A DNA stretch of 64,000 nt from an uncultured Flavobacteriales bacterium (GCA_943787725.1 CALSNM010000007.1:124001-188000), one strand, 5' to 3'; counted from the stretch's first letter, positions 53,101 through 63,790 are shown. Program-made: numbers and translations. The notes: generated by a model not told the origin, from the sequence alone.

Positions 53101-56100
53101 ATAATATATGGACTGGTGTTCGCTGTAACAGTTACGGGTACTAAACCATCAGTATATGTCAAGTCCCAAGGCCCAGTTCCAGTCAATGTAATTGTAATAT
53201 CTGGAATAGCAGCTCCAGCACATATTGTCCCACCTCCTGATACAGTAGCTGTAGGTAATGCATTTGTTAATACTGTTGCAGAGCCAATAAAAGATGTTCC
53301 TGAACATGCAGTAGCATCTGATAAAGCTGTAACACTATACGTTCCATCCGTAGCATTTGACAAAATAAACGGAGAACTATTTACAACTATTGTTGATGGA
53401 GTAACTCCATCTGTATAAGTTAATGACCACGGTCCTGTTCCTGTTAAGGTAAAAATAACATCTTGAATAGGATCTCCCGCACAAATGGTTCCTCCTCCTG
53501 TTACGTTAGCTGTTGGTAAAGGGCTAGTAGTAATCGTAGCAACGTCGATTGCTACACCAACACAGTTTACATCGGAAACATTTGATACTGTGTACGTTCC
53601 GTCAGCTCCATTTTGAATTATAAAAGTACTTGTATTGGTAGAAAATGGTATCGTGTTAGTTCCATCAAAGTAATTACCAGACCAAGGACCTGTTCCCGTT
53701 AGCAAAATAGTAATATCTGGAATTGGATCACCAGCACAAATTGTTCCTCCACCACTTATCGTAGCAGTAGGCAATGGATTAGTAGTAATATTAGCTGTTC
53801 CGTTACTTGTGCCTATACAATTTGCATCAGAAACCGAAGTTATTACATAATTTCCATCAGCCCCTCCAGAGATTATATAAGGTGAAGTATTAGACACAAT
53901 GCTAGTAGGTGTTCCATCCAATTCGTAAGTAATATTCCATGGAGCTGTTCCGGTTAAGGTAATCGTTACATCTGGAATTGGATCTGTTGCGCAAATTGTA
54001 CCGCCTCCCGTTACAACGGCAACTGGCAATGGATTTGTAGTGATAATTGCGGATCCACTTATTATTGCTGGACAAGTTGTAGCATCTGAAGCACTTACAA
54101 TAGTATATGCACCATCAATTCCTCCAGAAATTGTAAATGGAGATGTTGCTGGGTTAACTGTCGTATTAGAGCTTCCATCATTATAAGTAACTGTCCAAGG
54201 AGCTTCTCCTGTCAAAGAAATTATCACATCTGGTATAGCTTCTCCAGCACATATTGTCCCACCTCCACTCATTGAAGCAGTAGGAGTTGGACTAGTGGTT
54301 ACTTGCACATCATCAGTAGATGTACACCCACTTGTCGCTGTAACTGTAACCGTATAAGTCCCACTTGCATCTGCAGTAATGGTTGCTGATCCAGCACCTG
54401 CAGTAATATTACCACCTGCAGTTGCAACCCATGAGTAGGTTCCACCGCCTGTAGCAGTCATATTAACCGTCGCGTTATTACAATCCAATGTTTGATCCAA
54501 ACCAGCATCTGCGGTTGGAACGGTAACATTCGAAGTTATTACAGCTACATCCGTATCTGTACATCCATTTGCTCCTGTAACTGTAACTGTATATGTTCCG
54601 GCGGCATTTCCAGTCATTGTAGGTGAATTTGCACCACTTGTTATATTTCCACCGGATGAAGCAACCCATGAATATGTTCCGCCACCCGTTGCAGTTAAAT
54701 CAGCTGCAGATACAGTACAGTCTATTGCGCCATCTGATCCAGCATCTGCATTTGGTGGTGTTAGATCAGTTGTTACAGTGGTAACATCCGTATCTGTACA
54801 TCCGTTAGTACCTGTAACTGTAACTGTATATGTTCCAGCAGCATTTATTGTAGGAGTAGCAGAGCTTGCACCAGATGTAATATTTCCACCGCCAGAGGCA
54901 ACCCATGAATAATCACCTCCGCCTGAACCGGAAAGATTAATGGTAGTATTATTACAATCTATAACTCCTGCAGATCCTGCATTCGCAATGGGAGTGGTTA
55001 AGTCATCCGTAACAACAGTTACATCTGTATCTACACATCCATTTGCTCCTGTTACCGTAACAGTGTAGGTTCCTGCTGCATCAACAGTTGCAGTTGCTGA
55101 TCCAGCCCCAGAAGTAATATTTCCGCCACCAGAAGCAACCCATGAATAGGTTCCACCGCCCGTTCCGGTAACTGTCGTAGTGGTATTGTTACAATCTATT
55201 ATTCCGGCAGCACTTGATCCAGCTGTTGGCGGTGTGATATCCTCTGAAACCGTTGTTATATCTGAGTCTATACATCCATCAGCATTCGTTACAGTTAACG
55301 TATATGTTCCTGCAGCATCAACAGTTGGTGTTGCAGTGCCTGCTCCCAGTCGTTATATTTCCACCACCAGAAGCAACCCATGAATAGGTTCCGCCACCGG
55401 TACCACTTAGTGTAGCAGTTGGACTAGAACAATTAACAACTGCATTAGAACCAGCATTTGCGGTAGGAGTTGCTCCAATAGTAACGGTAGCATCAACTAC
55501 ATCATTGCAACTTCCTGAATAATCTATAGCACCAGATCCCACCGTATAGGAAACCGTATAGGTTCCAGGTGTGCTAGCGGAAACATCAATTGCACCAGAA
55601 GCACTATTTAAAGACAAACCTCCCGGAGTAGAGCTAAATGTTCCTCCTGCATCTCCAGTTATTGAGGCAGTTGGATCCGCATCATATTGACAATAGGTAG
55701 GAGCCGAATAAGTAAATGAAGCATCATACGGGTTCACCACAGTTATTTGCTCGGTCTGACATCCAGAACATCCACATCCATTATCAAAACAATAAGTAAT
55801 ATCGTAAGTGCCAGGTCCTGCTTGTGCGGGATTAAAATAGGCAAAGCCATAATCCGTGGTAACAAATGAACCAGCTGGACAAGTAGGGCAAGTATATACA
55901 GCTGAACCACTTACCGCAGAAGTTGGAAAGGAGAAAAAAGAACATCCCCCAGAAGATGGATTTCCAGTTGGGCCAGAAGACCCACCGTTTGTACCATCAC
56001 TTGCTCCCCAAGTTCCTGTTGCTATTGTTGCTCCGCAATTGGCATCAACAACCGTATAACTCATATCGGCCCCAGAGTTAACATCACACATTTCAACGCC

Positions 56101-56925
56101 AAATGATGTTGCTGTAACATTATCCATTTCATACATTGTAAAGGAAAAATTTGTATTCGAAGGAATATTTTGTGAACCCCAATAGTTATTCCAAGTTCCT
56201 CCATTATTCTCATAACCATAGATATTATTTCCTGCAGTCTCTCCGTTGGTTGCGACATTTACTGTTGCAGTTGGAGTTAGCAAGCCACCGGCTGTAGCAA
56301 CGTCGTCATGACGCAAAAATACCCAACCATCAACATTACAATCTACCGAAATCGGTAAATCAATAACATTACCTGCACTTTCAACATGAAACCCTACTGT
56401 TGGACATGTTGGTGCAACTATTGAACAATCAGTAGTTCCTGTACCTCCAGTCTGGGAAAAAGAAATATTACCTGGTTGATTTGAAAAATTAGTTATTAAT
56501 AAAATATAGTACTCCCCTGAAACGGCACCTGTTATTGTAGCTGTTTCATTCGCAGAAGTAGAGTAGCTGCAATCAACCGTATTACCAGAAGTGAGTGACC
56601 CGCATCCTCCAGCAGCAGAGCCAAAAGGGCCATACGCTATGAAATCTACGTCAATCCCTGAACCGCTAGCATTAACTTGTGAAATATCCATTTGGATAGT
56701 TCCAGATTGATCAATTTGCAAATAATACCAAGCCGGATTGGGTTGACTAAGTAAACATCCATAATCAGGCCCAGCTTGAGCAGATGTTCCTGTATTATTC
56801 GGAAAGCTATAAGTTGTTCCTGTACAAAACGGATCAGCATCAGCGCATGTTGTTCCCTGTGCCAAAATACTAGTTGAAATCCCCAAAATGAATGGCAATA
56901 TTAAAGAGTAATATATATATTTCAT
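50196..56925 (-). CDS. Giant adhesin C: tandem repeats, T9SS type B sorting domain; one frame break
   Basis: Read as one gene of about 2242 residues. The first piece (56925-55318 as read) has a signal peptide (MKYIYYSLILPFILGIS, ending ILAQ) and the N-terminal domain CADADPFCTGTTYSFPNNTG common in secreted proteins of this order. It ends in the first of five 79-residue repeats. An extra C in CCC at 55345-55347 breaks the frame; the next frame is open without a stop from there through 54617 to 50196. After the repeats come five diverged copies of the 86-residue module of adhesin B, WYDDAGLTN-type Ig-like modules, three 90-residue repeats, a PKD domain and a type B sorting domain nearly identical to that of B. 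Probable surface adhesin. Confidence 0.87.
53000..54310 (-). repeat. Five diverged 86-residue Ig-like modules in adhesin C
   Basis: Units begin SGGGTICAGEAIPDV, TGGGTICATDPIPDV, SGGGTICAGDPIPDI, TGGGTICAGDPIQDV and SGGGTICAGAAIPDI. They are the same family as the 258-nt array of adhesin B, but the copies differ from each other at many positions. Confidence 0.85.
54300..55450 (-). repeat. Five tandem 237-nt (79-residue) repeats in adhesin C
   Basis: The landmark GCAACCCATG recurs at 54661, 54898, 55135 and 55373, with a variant (GCAACCC) at 54424. Spacings from the left are 237, 237, 237 and 238; the last spans the extra base that breaks the frame. The unit contains GGGTYSWVASGGGNITSG and AAGTYTVTVTGANGCTDTD. 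Confidence 0.9.
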
Positions 56926-56961
56926 ACTATAGAGTAATATTATTAGAAGAGGGGTAAATAA

Positions 56962-57327
56962 TTATTTATTTGATTTAGCTTTCCATTCATCCAGCTTTGC
57001 ATCGATTCGATCTTTTGCATCTTCGGTTAGTAAAGCTCGATTTGATGGAGTAACGCACCAATCGATGGCAATTTTTTTATTTGCAGCTTTTGTTATCCTT
57101 TGATCATATTTCGGAAATGATTGGGGAATTTCTCCAGAAATAAAATATGCAGGCAACTTTTTGACGGAAATAACATACAAAGGAACATATGAAGGAATAA
57201 CTTCAACTTTGACAGGTCTTTCCCTCTTGTATTCAGGCGATTCTAAAACTTCAATTTTCTGAGCGCTGACATTATGAGTAATCGAAAAGACAACCAAAAA
57301 TAGGCAAAATAAGGTAGGTTTTTTCAT
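56962..57327 (-). CDS. Small secreted protein preceding adhesin C
   Basis: The ATG at 57327 gives a clean signal peptide (MKKPTLFCLFLVVFSITHNV, cleavage after SAQ). The longer frame starting at 57411 would put 28 basic residues before it and is not preferred. The 121-residue product has KVEVIPSYVPLYVISVKKL and a helical, Lys-rich end (RIDAKLDEWKAKSNK). No family is recognised. It ends 36 bases before adhesin C on the same strand. It shares position, export signal and size with the genes before adhesins A and B, but no clear sequence. Confidence 0.65.
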   Translation of the reverse strand: MKKPTLFCLFLVVFSITHNVSAQKIEVLESPEYKRERPVKVEVIPSYVPLYVISVKKLPAYFISGEIPQSFPKYDQRITKAANKKIAIDWCVTPSNRALLTEDAKDRIDAKLDEWKAKSNK

Positions 57328-57808
57328 GTTATTAATATGGTCAAGAATAAAATTAAACGTAAATTTTCTCAATTTAGATTGTAAATATCGCAATTTAGAC
57401 GAAGGAATCATAAAATAGGTTGCCCTTTTGAATTAAATTTACAAAAATTTGATAAGCGGTAAATTGAACAGAATTAAAGACTCACAAACAAACAAGCTTT
57501 CTTTTACTAAAAAACAAGCCTAAAAACTATATAACCAAAACCCTTGGGAGAAAGATAAAATAATACGTAAACTTACAAATAGAAGGAAACTAAATAACCA
57601 ATAAGAACATACAACCAGATACTCTAGAGATAAAGCAACTAGATACCAAGGAGGGAAAACCAGTAAATTTCAGAACTCAGCTTGCCAAGCCCAATTATGG
57701 AATGAGTATTACAAGAATATTAAGTGCAATATTTCTAGTCAACTTTATTAAAAGTGGTATATTACGATTACAATCGCTACAACTAATATGATTTAGTATT
57801 ATTTTTTT
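57328..57808. other. Intergenic region of 481 bases, divergent promoters expected
   Basis: No gene, RNA gene or strong hairpin was found. The sequence is very AT-rich. The 17-mer ACTATATAACCAAAACC at 57526-57542 also occurs at 4875-4891 in the other large spacer. No exact TAnnTTTG box was found before the plus-strand cluster. Confidence 0.5.
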
Positions 57809-58819
57809 ATGAAAGCATACATCAAACATATAGCTGAATATTACCCTAAATACATTTTATCTAACGATGATTTTTTTAACATTTTCCCTGAACTTAAACA
57901 AAAAAAAGATACATTATTAAAAGTAGGTGTTTCAAATAGATACGTTGTTGACAAGGAAACCACTGCTTCAGATCTCGCTTTTTTCGCTGCTGAAAAATTA
58001 TTTAATGAATCCCAAATTGACAAAAAAGAAATAGACTTCCTGATTTTTTGCTCTACAGAATTCGATCATTATACGCCAACAACATCAGCAATTTTACAAC
58101 ATCGACTAAATCTTTCTAACAACATTGGATCTGTTGACATTGTTTCAAGTTGCACAGGATTTATTCATTCGATATCTCATGCCAAAGGGTTGATTGAAGC
58201 AAATGACCATAAAAATGTTTTATTGCTTTGCGTTTCTACACTTACAAAAACATTTCACAAAAAAGATGCAAACTCTCAATTCTTGTTTGGAGATGCAGCA
58301 ACAGCTATATTAATTAGCAATCGAAAAGAAGAAGGAATAGGGAAATTTATTCATGGAACAGATGGAGGTAGAAGTGATTATATTATGATTCGTGATGGTG
58401 GGGCAAGAAATGAATTAACAACAAATTCTTTTTTAGAAGACGTTAACGAATATGGAAATACTACATGCAACGCTAATTTTTTCATGAATGGAACAGGAGT
58501 CTTTCTTTTTGGCTTAAAAACAGTTCCAAACATCATTAATAACATCTTAAGAAAAAACAACATTAGCATTGAAGAAATAGATTATTTTGTACTGCATCAA
58601 GCAAATGAATTTTTACTAAAAGCACTTCAGAAAAAACTTGGAATACCTGATGAGAAATTTATCATACACATGCAAAACACAGGAAATACTGTTGCAGCAA
58701 CAATCCCAATTGCATTAAACTGTCTAATGAAAACAAGAAACCTTAAAAAAGGAGATAAAATTCTTATCGCTGCATTCGGCACAGGTTTAACTTGGGGCGG
58801 GACTATTATCGCATATTAA
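57809..58819 (+). CDS. 3-oxoacyl-ACP synthase III family protein (first copy)
   Basis: The 336-residue protein has the KAS III catalytic triad: Cys115 in SSCTGFIH, His263 in VLHQANEF and Asn293 in NTGNTVAAT, so it should be active. KAS III enzymes condense an acyl-CoA with malonyl-ACP, and some relatives transfer acyl groups instead. It differs from a housekeeping FabH by its setting: directly followed by a small ACP, a second KAS III, a reductase and sugar-modifying genes. That suggests it makes a short acyl group for a surface glycan rather than membrane fatty acids. Confidence 0.85.
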   Translation: MKAYIKHIAEYYPKYILSNDDFFNIFPELKQKKDTLLKVGVSNRYVVDKETTASDLAFFAAEKLFNESQIDKKEIDFLIFCSTEFDHYTPTTSAILQHRLNLSNNIGSVDIVSSCTGFIHSISHAKGLIEANDHKNVLLLCVSTLTKTFHKKDANSQFLFGDAATAILISNRKEEGIGKFIHGTDGGRSDYIMIRDGGARNELTTNSFLEDVNEYGNTTCNANFFMNGTGVFLFGLKTVPNIINNILRKNNISIEEIDYFVLHQANEFLLKALQKKLGIPDEKFIIHMQNTGNTVAATIPIALNCLMKTRNLKKGDKILIAAFGTGLTWGGTIIAY

Positions 58820-58860
58820 GGAATATATTTCTATTTTCACAGAATGAAAAATTTAAATAA

Positions 58861-59094
58861 ATGATTAGCCTAGAAAAATTTATTGCACATATAGAGAATG
58901 AACTTGATGATTTGGAACCGGGAACATTAACTGCTAATGTCAACTACCGAGACTTAGAAAGCTGGAGTTCAATGTATGCTTTAATTATTATTGCATTTGT
59001 AGATAGTGAATTTGACGTTACTCTAACTGGAGACGATTTGAGAAATTGTAATACAATTACAGATTTGCACCAATTAGTTAAAAACAGGAGCTAG
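58861..59094 (+). CDS. Acyl carrier protein
   Basis: The 77-residue protein has the four-helix ACP pattern. The phosphopantetheine site is probably Ser37 in ESWSSMYALI, in place of the usual DSL, followed by FVDSEFDVTLTGDDLRNC and an acidic overall charge. This W-S-S-M form is seen in ACPs dedicated to polysaccharide or secondary pathways rather than in the fatty acid AcpP. It lies between two KAS III genes; its TAG stop overlaps the GTG start of the second by one base. Confidence 0.85.
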   Translation: MISLEKFIAHIENELDDLEPGTLTANVNYRDLESWSSMYALIIIAFVDSEFDVTLTGDDLRNCNTITDLHQLVKNRS

Positions 59095-60152
59095 TGGCAT
59101 TATTTTCTATTAATAACATTAAGATATCTGGCGTTAGCGCATGTGTCCCAATACATGAAGAAACTAACTGGGATTTTGATTTGTTAAACGAAAATGAAAA
59201 AAAACTACTAATAAAGACAACTGGAATTGAAAAGAGGAGAGTTGCGGAAAAGGGAACTACTACGGCGGATTTATGTTTCACCTCAGCTAAAACATTACTT
59301 AAAAAATTAAATTTCAAAGCCAATGAAATTGAGCTGATCATATTTGTTTCTCAATCACCAGATTATTTTCTACCATCAACTAGTACAATTTTACAAGACA
59401 GACTTGAATTACCAACAACAGCAATGGCCTTTGATATAAATTTAGGATGCTCAGGTTATGTCTATGGTTTATCCGTTATTTCAAGTTTGATGACAACAAC
59501 AAAAATTAAAAAAGCGTTGTTATTAGCTGGAGATGTTTCTTCGTTTTCAATTAATAAGAATGATAAAAGCACCTATCCATTATTTGGCGATGCAGGATCT
59601 GCAACGGTTTTAGAATATGATGAAAATTGTTCTCAAATGCATTTTAATGTGCAAAGTGACGGATCAGGTCATCAGGCTATCATTATTCCCGACGGAGGTA
59701 TAAGAAATCCATTAACAAAAGATTCATTTATTGAACATAAAATCGAAAAAGGAATTGTACGATCCGATAGGAATCTAAAATTAAACGGCACAGATATATT
59801 TAATTTTTCCCTAAGAGAAGTTCCACCAAATGTTAATGAATTAGTAGCTTATGCTAATGAAGATATCGCGGAGTATGATTACTTCATAATGCATCAAGCT
59901 AATAAACTCATGAATGAATCCATTCGCAAAAAATTAAAATTTGAATCAGAAAAAGTTCCATATTCAATTAGTAAATTTGGAAATACAAGCTCTGCATCAA
60001 TACCCTTGACAATAGTTTCTGAATTAAGCAATAAACTTGAGAAAGGGAGAAACAAGTTAATATTGAGTGGTTTTGGTGTCGGATTGTCCTGGGCATCTGC
60101 ATTAGTTACAACAAACAATCTGATTTGTACAGATATTCTAGAATATGAATAA
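59094..60152 (+). CDS. 3-oxoacyl-ACP synthase III family protein (second copy)
   Basis: The 352-residue protein starts at a GTG that shares a base with the ACP stop. The triad is present: Cys119 in LGCSGYVYG, His267 in IMHQANKL and Asn297 in FGNTSSASI. It is clearly different in sequence from the first copy, so the two probably have different substrates or steps, for example one condensing and one transferring. It overlaps the dehydrogenase gene by 8 bases. Confidence 0.85.
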   Translation: MALFSINNIKISGVSACVPIHEETNWDFDLLNENEKKLLIKTTGIEKRRVAEKGTTTADLCFTSAKTLLKKLNFKANEIELIIFVSQSPDYFLPSTSTILQDRLELPTTAMAFDINLGCSGYVYGLSVISSLMTTTKIKKALLLAGDVSSFSINKNDKSTYPLFGDAGSATVLEYDENCSQMHFNVQSDGSGHQAIIIPDGGIRNPLTKDSFIEHKIEKGIVRSDRNLKLNGTDIFNFSLREVPPNVNELVAYANEDIAEYDYFIMHQANKLMNESIRKKLKFESEKVPYSISKFGNTSSASIPLTIVSELSNKLEKGRNKLILSGFGVGLSWASALVTTNNLICTDILEYE

Positions 60153-60900
60153 TACACCATTTCACTTACATAACAAAACAATTTTTATAACAGGAGCCTC
60201 CTCGGGTATTGGAAGACAAATCGCTTTATCTACAGCTGAAATGGGTGGGAAACTAATAATTACAGGTAGAGATAAAAATAAACTTGAAGAAACATTAAAG
60301 CTGCTTAAAGGTGGAGGACATATTGCTTTTATTGCTGATTTGAATAACTTGGAACAAATAGATGACTTGATAAAAAAATTACCAAAATTAGATGGTGTCG
60401 TAATGAACGCAGGCATTTCTGAAGCCTATCCTATTAAGTATTTAACGTCTCAAAAAATTCAAGAAACATTTAATGTAAACTACAATGCGGTAGTATTATT
60501 AATGGCAGGTATAACTCGACAAAAAAAATTAATCAAAGGAGCTTCTATTGTATTTACCTCTTCCATATCGAGCAGCTTCCCGCCAAAAGGTGGAGCAATG
60601 TATAGTGGATCAAAAGCTGCAATTGAGAATTTTAGCAAAGTTTTGGCATTAGAACAATTTCAACAAAAAATAAGATCAAATTGCATTACACCAAGTATGG
60701 TGAAAACGAACCTATATGAAGACCTAGAAAAAACCGTCACAAAAGAATCAATGGATACTCATATCAAACAATACCCTCTTGGAGTTGGCTTCCCAGAAGA
60801 TGTTGCTAATTGTGCTGTGTTCCTTTTGTCTGATGCTTCTAGATGGATTACAGGAACAAGTATAATCGTGGATGGTGGATTTAGTTTAAATGGGTATTAA
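60145..60900 (+). CDS. Short-chain dehydrogenase/reductase (FabG-like)
   Basis: The 251-residue protein has the nucleotide motif TGASSGIG at 16-23, NAG at 88-90, Ser139/140 and the catalytic Tyr153-x3-Lys157 (YSGSK), and ends with ITGTSIIVDGGFSLNGY as classical SDRs do. With the KAS III and ACP genes beside it, it most likely reduces a 3-oxoacyl-ACP to a 3-hydroxyacyl group. A sugar-nucleotide substrate is also possible. Confidence 0.87.
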   Translation: MNNTPFHLHNKTIFITGASSGIGRQIALSTAEMGGKLIITGRDKNKLEETLKLLKGGGHIAFIADLNNLEQIDDLIKKLPKLDGVVMNAGISEAYPIKYLTSQKIQETFNVNYNAVVLLMAGITRQKKLIKGASIVFTSSISSSFPPKGGAMYSGSKAAIENFSKVLALEQFQQKIRSNCITPSMVKTNLYEDLEKTVTKESMDTHIKQYPLGVGFPEDVANCAVFLLSDASRWITGTSIIVDGGFSLNGY

Positions 60901-60911
60901 ATCTAGAAATT

Positions 60912-61583
60912 GTGATTATTAAAAAATACGGAATCAGTTTAGTTCGATTAAAAAAAGAACATATCGAAATGGTCCGTCAAAAACGTAACTTGGGATTCAT
61001 TCAGGATAAAATGATTTATCAAAAAAACATTTCAAAGTGTAGACAAAGAAGATGGTTTAAGAGCATTAACAACATACACAATTATTACTTTTTAATACAG
61101 TATGAAGGCAAATTTATAGGGTTGGTAAACGGTAAAGATGCAGATTACGACAACAGGACAATGGAAGGCGGAATGTTTTTATGGGATAAAGAATATTGGA
61201 ATACCCATATTCCAGTTATTGCTTCCATTGTAATGAACGATTGTAGTTTTTTTATTTCCAATTTTAAACTGATAACCGCAAAAATTGTAACCAGCAATAA
61301 CCATGCATTAAAGTTCAATTTAAATATAGGTTATGAGGTAAAAGAAGAAAAAAATGGATTTGTAGTTATGCACTTAACGAAAGAAAATTACCTCAAAAAA
61401 ATCGAAAAAATTAGAAAAGGAATAATTATTCTCTCAAAAGATACTGAGCTGTTATCAATAAAGGATATTTCATTTGAAGATGACGATAAAAAAAGCATGA
61501 AATTACTGTATACAAAATTACCAGGCGATGTGCTAAATATAGTAGTAAATTCTAAAGAATTAATTGGAAAAGGTGATAACTAA
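60912..61583 (+). CDS. GNAT-family acyltransferase with C-terminal extension
   Basis: The 223-residue protein starts at GTG. Residues 1-160 follow the GNAT pattern seen in PseH-like amino-sugar acetyltransferases (GISLVRLKKEHIEMVRQKRN, YEGKFIGLVNGK, NNHALKFNLNIGYEV). About 60 extra residues follow (ILSKDTELLSIKDISFEDDD). In this setting it may transfer an acyl group, perhaps from the ACP, to an amino sugar. It overlaps the next gene. Confidence 0.65.
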   Translation: MIIKKYGISLVRLKKEHIEMVRQKRNLGFIQDKMIYQKNISKCRQRRWFKSINNIHNYYFLIQYEGKFIGLVNGKDADYDNRTMEGGMFLWDKEYWNTHIPVIASIVMNDCSFFISNFKLITAKIVTSNNHALKFNLNIGYEVKEEKNGFVVMHLTKENYLKKIEKIRKGIIILSKDTELLSIKDISFEDDDKKSMKLLYTKLPGDVLNIVVNSKELIGKGDN

Positions 61584-62646
61584 AGAGCAAATAACAAGTA
61601 TAAACAACCATTTTATCATCACAAAACAACGAAGTGGGAGTAAGTTATTAGCAGTTATGCTTGGAGCAAACTCTTTTGTACAATCGATACATGAAGAGAA
61701 TATTTATGAAAAATTTAAATCGAAATATTCCAATAAAATATTCAACAACCTTGAGGTTTTAAACGACTTTCTAGATGACTTATATGAGTTTTCCAATCAC
61801 GGTTCTATAAATTTCTATTTGCCCTCTAGAAAAAACTTGACAATTGAAATTTCTCCATATTTTAAGTATGAATTAACTTTCAAGCAATTTGTAAATCTTT
61901 TTTATTTATTCTTTTTTTCTACAATCAAAAATAAAACCGTAAAAACAATAATCAACAAGGATATTTCATATCAAGTACAAGCGAGTAAAATATTTAAAGA
62001 GTTTCCAGAGTCTAAGTTCATATTTCTTGTTCGAGATAGCATCACCAATATTAATAGTGTCATTAATACTGGGTTAACTCATAAAAATATTGCTTTTCAA
62101 TCCGCAATATGGAAATATATGACAAATGACATTCTTAAGCTAAAGAAAAATCTTCCTCAAAAAAGCTATATTTTCGTAAAATTCGAGGACTTAATTGAGG
62201 ATACTGAAAATACCTTAAAGAAAATATGCTGTTTTCTAAATTTGAATTTTGAGCCCAAAATGCTCAATAATGTTGAGCAGATGTTGAAAATAGATGATTA
62301 CGCATCAAAAAGGTATTTTGAGGAACACTCAATTTCAAAATCATTTAAAGATGACATAATCCATTCAAGCTCTAGAAAGAAACTAGATAAAGGTAAAATA
62401 AAAAATCACGCTCTTAACCAGAAAGAATTAATGAAGATTGTTTCTGCAACAAATTCATTAAGAATTCAACTAGGATATAAAAACGATTTAACTATAAAAA
62501 CAAAATATTTTACATACAATTTAGTAGATTTATATAATTATTTAAAGGGGTATACTTATATTTTAATTTTAAACAAATACTATACATCAAAATTTTTTAC
62601 TAAAGTTTTTTTTAGAAAAGTCAATGTCTTTAATCTTTTCAATTAA
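61564..62646 (+). CDS. Sulfotransferase-family protein (first copy)
   Basis: The 360-residue protein has a PAPS 5'-phosphosulfate loop TKQRSGSKLLAVML (about residues 20-33) and a 3'-phosphate site region KFIFLVRDSITNINSVI, then VKFEDLIEDTENTLKKIC, all in the order of the sulfotransferase fold. The start is a TTG at 61564 or a GTG at 61573; both overlap the previous gene. It is similar along its length to the next gene, so the two are tandem paralogues. It may sulfate a surface glycan. Confidence 0.7.
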   Translation: MEKVITKEQITSINNHFIITKQRSGSKLLAVMLGANSFVQSIHEENIYEKFKSKYSNKIFNNLEVLNDFLDDLYEFSNHGSINFYLPSRKNLTIEISPYFKYELTFKQFVNLFYLFFFSTIKNKTVKTIINKDISYQVQASKIFKEFPESKFIFLVRDSITNINSVINTGLTHKNIAFQSAIWKYMTNDILKLKKNLPQKSYIFVKFEDLIEDTENTLKKICCFLNLNFEPKMLNNVEQMLKIDDYASKRYFEEHSISKSFKDDIIHSSSRKKLDKGKIKNHALNQKELMKIVSATNSLRIQLGYKNDLTIKTKYFTYNLVDLYNYLKGYTYILILNKYYTSKFFTKVFFRKVNVFNLFN

Positions 62647-62660
62647 AATAACTATATCTA

Positions 62661-63788
62661 ATGCCAAACAATATATCTAAAGAGCATTTAGCGTCAATTA
62701 AAAATTACTTTATAATTACTCAAAATAGAAGTGGTAGCACCATGTTAGCTTCCATGTTAAACATGAGCAATGAAGCCAAGGTAATCATAGAAGAAAACAC
62801 ACGTTTTTTGTTAAGAGATAAGTACCTACAAAAAATCTTTAACAACCAACGAATTATCGACCGATTTATTGATGATTTTTATTTCCTGATATATCTAAAG
62901 ATTAACACATTATTACTGCCACAAAAAGAAAACCTAAAGATAACTCTTCGAAAATATAGCTCACTAAACCTCAAGTACGATGAATTTGTTAGTCTACTCC
63001 ACCTTCAATTCAACCCGTTAAAAAAGGATAGAAATAAGGTAAGATTCATTGTAAATAAAGAAGTTAATTATCACTTTGCGATAAACAAATTATACAAAAA
63101 CAATCCAGAAACAAAGTTTGTTTTTTTAGTAAGAAATTGTCTTTCCAACACGAAGAGTAATGAATTAGATAAAGATAAAAAAAGAATAGTTTCAGAAGCA
63201 TTGGACTGGAAACTGAAAACTAAACATTTTATAGAAACAACTATTCCCAATGATTCTTTTTCCATTGTATTATTTGAAGATTTGATAAAAGATCAAGAAA
63301 ACACACTAAAAAATATTTGTGCCTTTTATAATATACCTTTTAATTCATCCATGCTGAATTATCGGGACAATAAAAATAAGATTTTAGAGGTAATAACAAA
63401 CAACCATAAAGTTCATCCGAAATTTAAAGAATTCTTTTATGAAATGCACGGAAGTACATTTTCTGAAATTAATGAGAATAAAATAGTCTCAGAATCTTCT
63501 TTTACAAAAAAACAAAAAGCAAAAATAAATATCATTTGTAAAAAAGAAAGAAGTTTTTTTGGATATGAAACCAGCGAGATCAAATGGAAACACTATTTCT
63601 ACTTTTCCATAATAGATATCTATTTATTAGCCAAAACTTATTTACATGATAAGATTGGTAAGTTCTATTTTATGCTAACAACAAGTCAACGTATATTTTT
63701 GAGATCAATAAATTTTATTAATTTCCTCAATAAAAACAATATGTATAACGGTATTGACAACTTGCCGAAAATGAAAAACAAACTCTAA
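62661..63788 (+). CDS. Sulfotransferase-family protein (second copy)
   Basis: The 375-residue protein has the loop TQNRSGSTMLASML at about 20-33, the region KFVFLVRNCLSNTKSN and LFEDLIKDQENTLKNIC, aligning with the preceding gene. The Asp after Arg in the 3'-phosphate region is Asn here (VRN against VRD), so cofactor binding may differ. It ends 2 bases before the glycosyltransferase gene. Confidence 0.7.
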   Translation: MPNNISKEHLASIKNYFIITQNRSGSTMLASMLNMSNEAKVIIEENTRFLLRDKYLQKIFNNQRIIDRFIDDFYFLIYLKINTLLLPQKENLKITLRKYSSLNLKYDEFVSLLHLQFNPLKKDRNKVRFIVNKEVNYHFAINKLYKNNPETKFVFLVRNCLSNTKSNELDKDKKRIVSEALDWKLKTKHFIETTIPNDSFSIVLFEDLIKDQENTLKNICAFYNIPFNSSMLNYRDNKNKILEVITNNHKVHPKFKEFFYEMHGSTFSEINENKIVSESSFTKKQKAKINIICKKERSFFGYETSEIKWKHYFYFSIIDIYLLAKTYLHDKIGKFYFMLTTSQRIFLRSINFINFLNKNNMYNGIDNLPKMKNKL

Positions 63789-63790
63789 AT

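Noticed and set aside
57328-57411. Longer N-terminus for the small protein before adhesin C
   Set aside because: The added 28 residues are basic and precede a complete signal peptide starting at the ATG at 57327.
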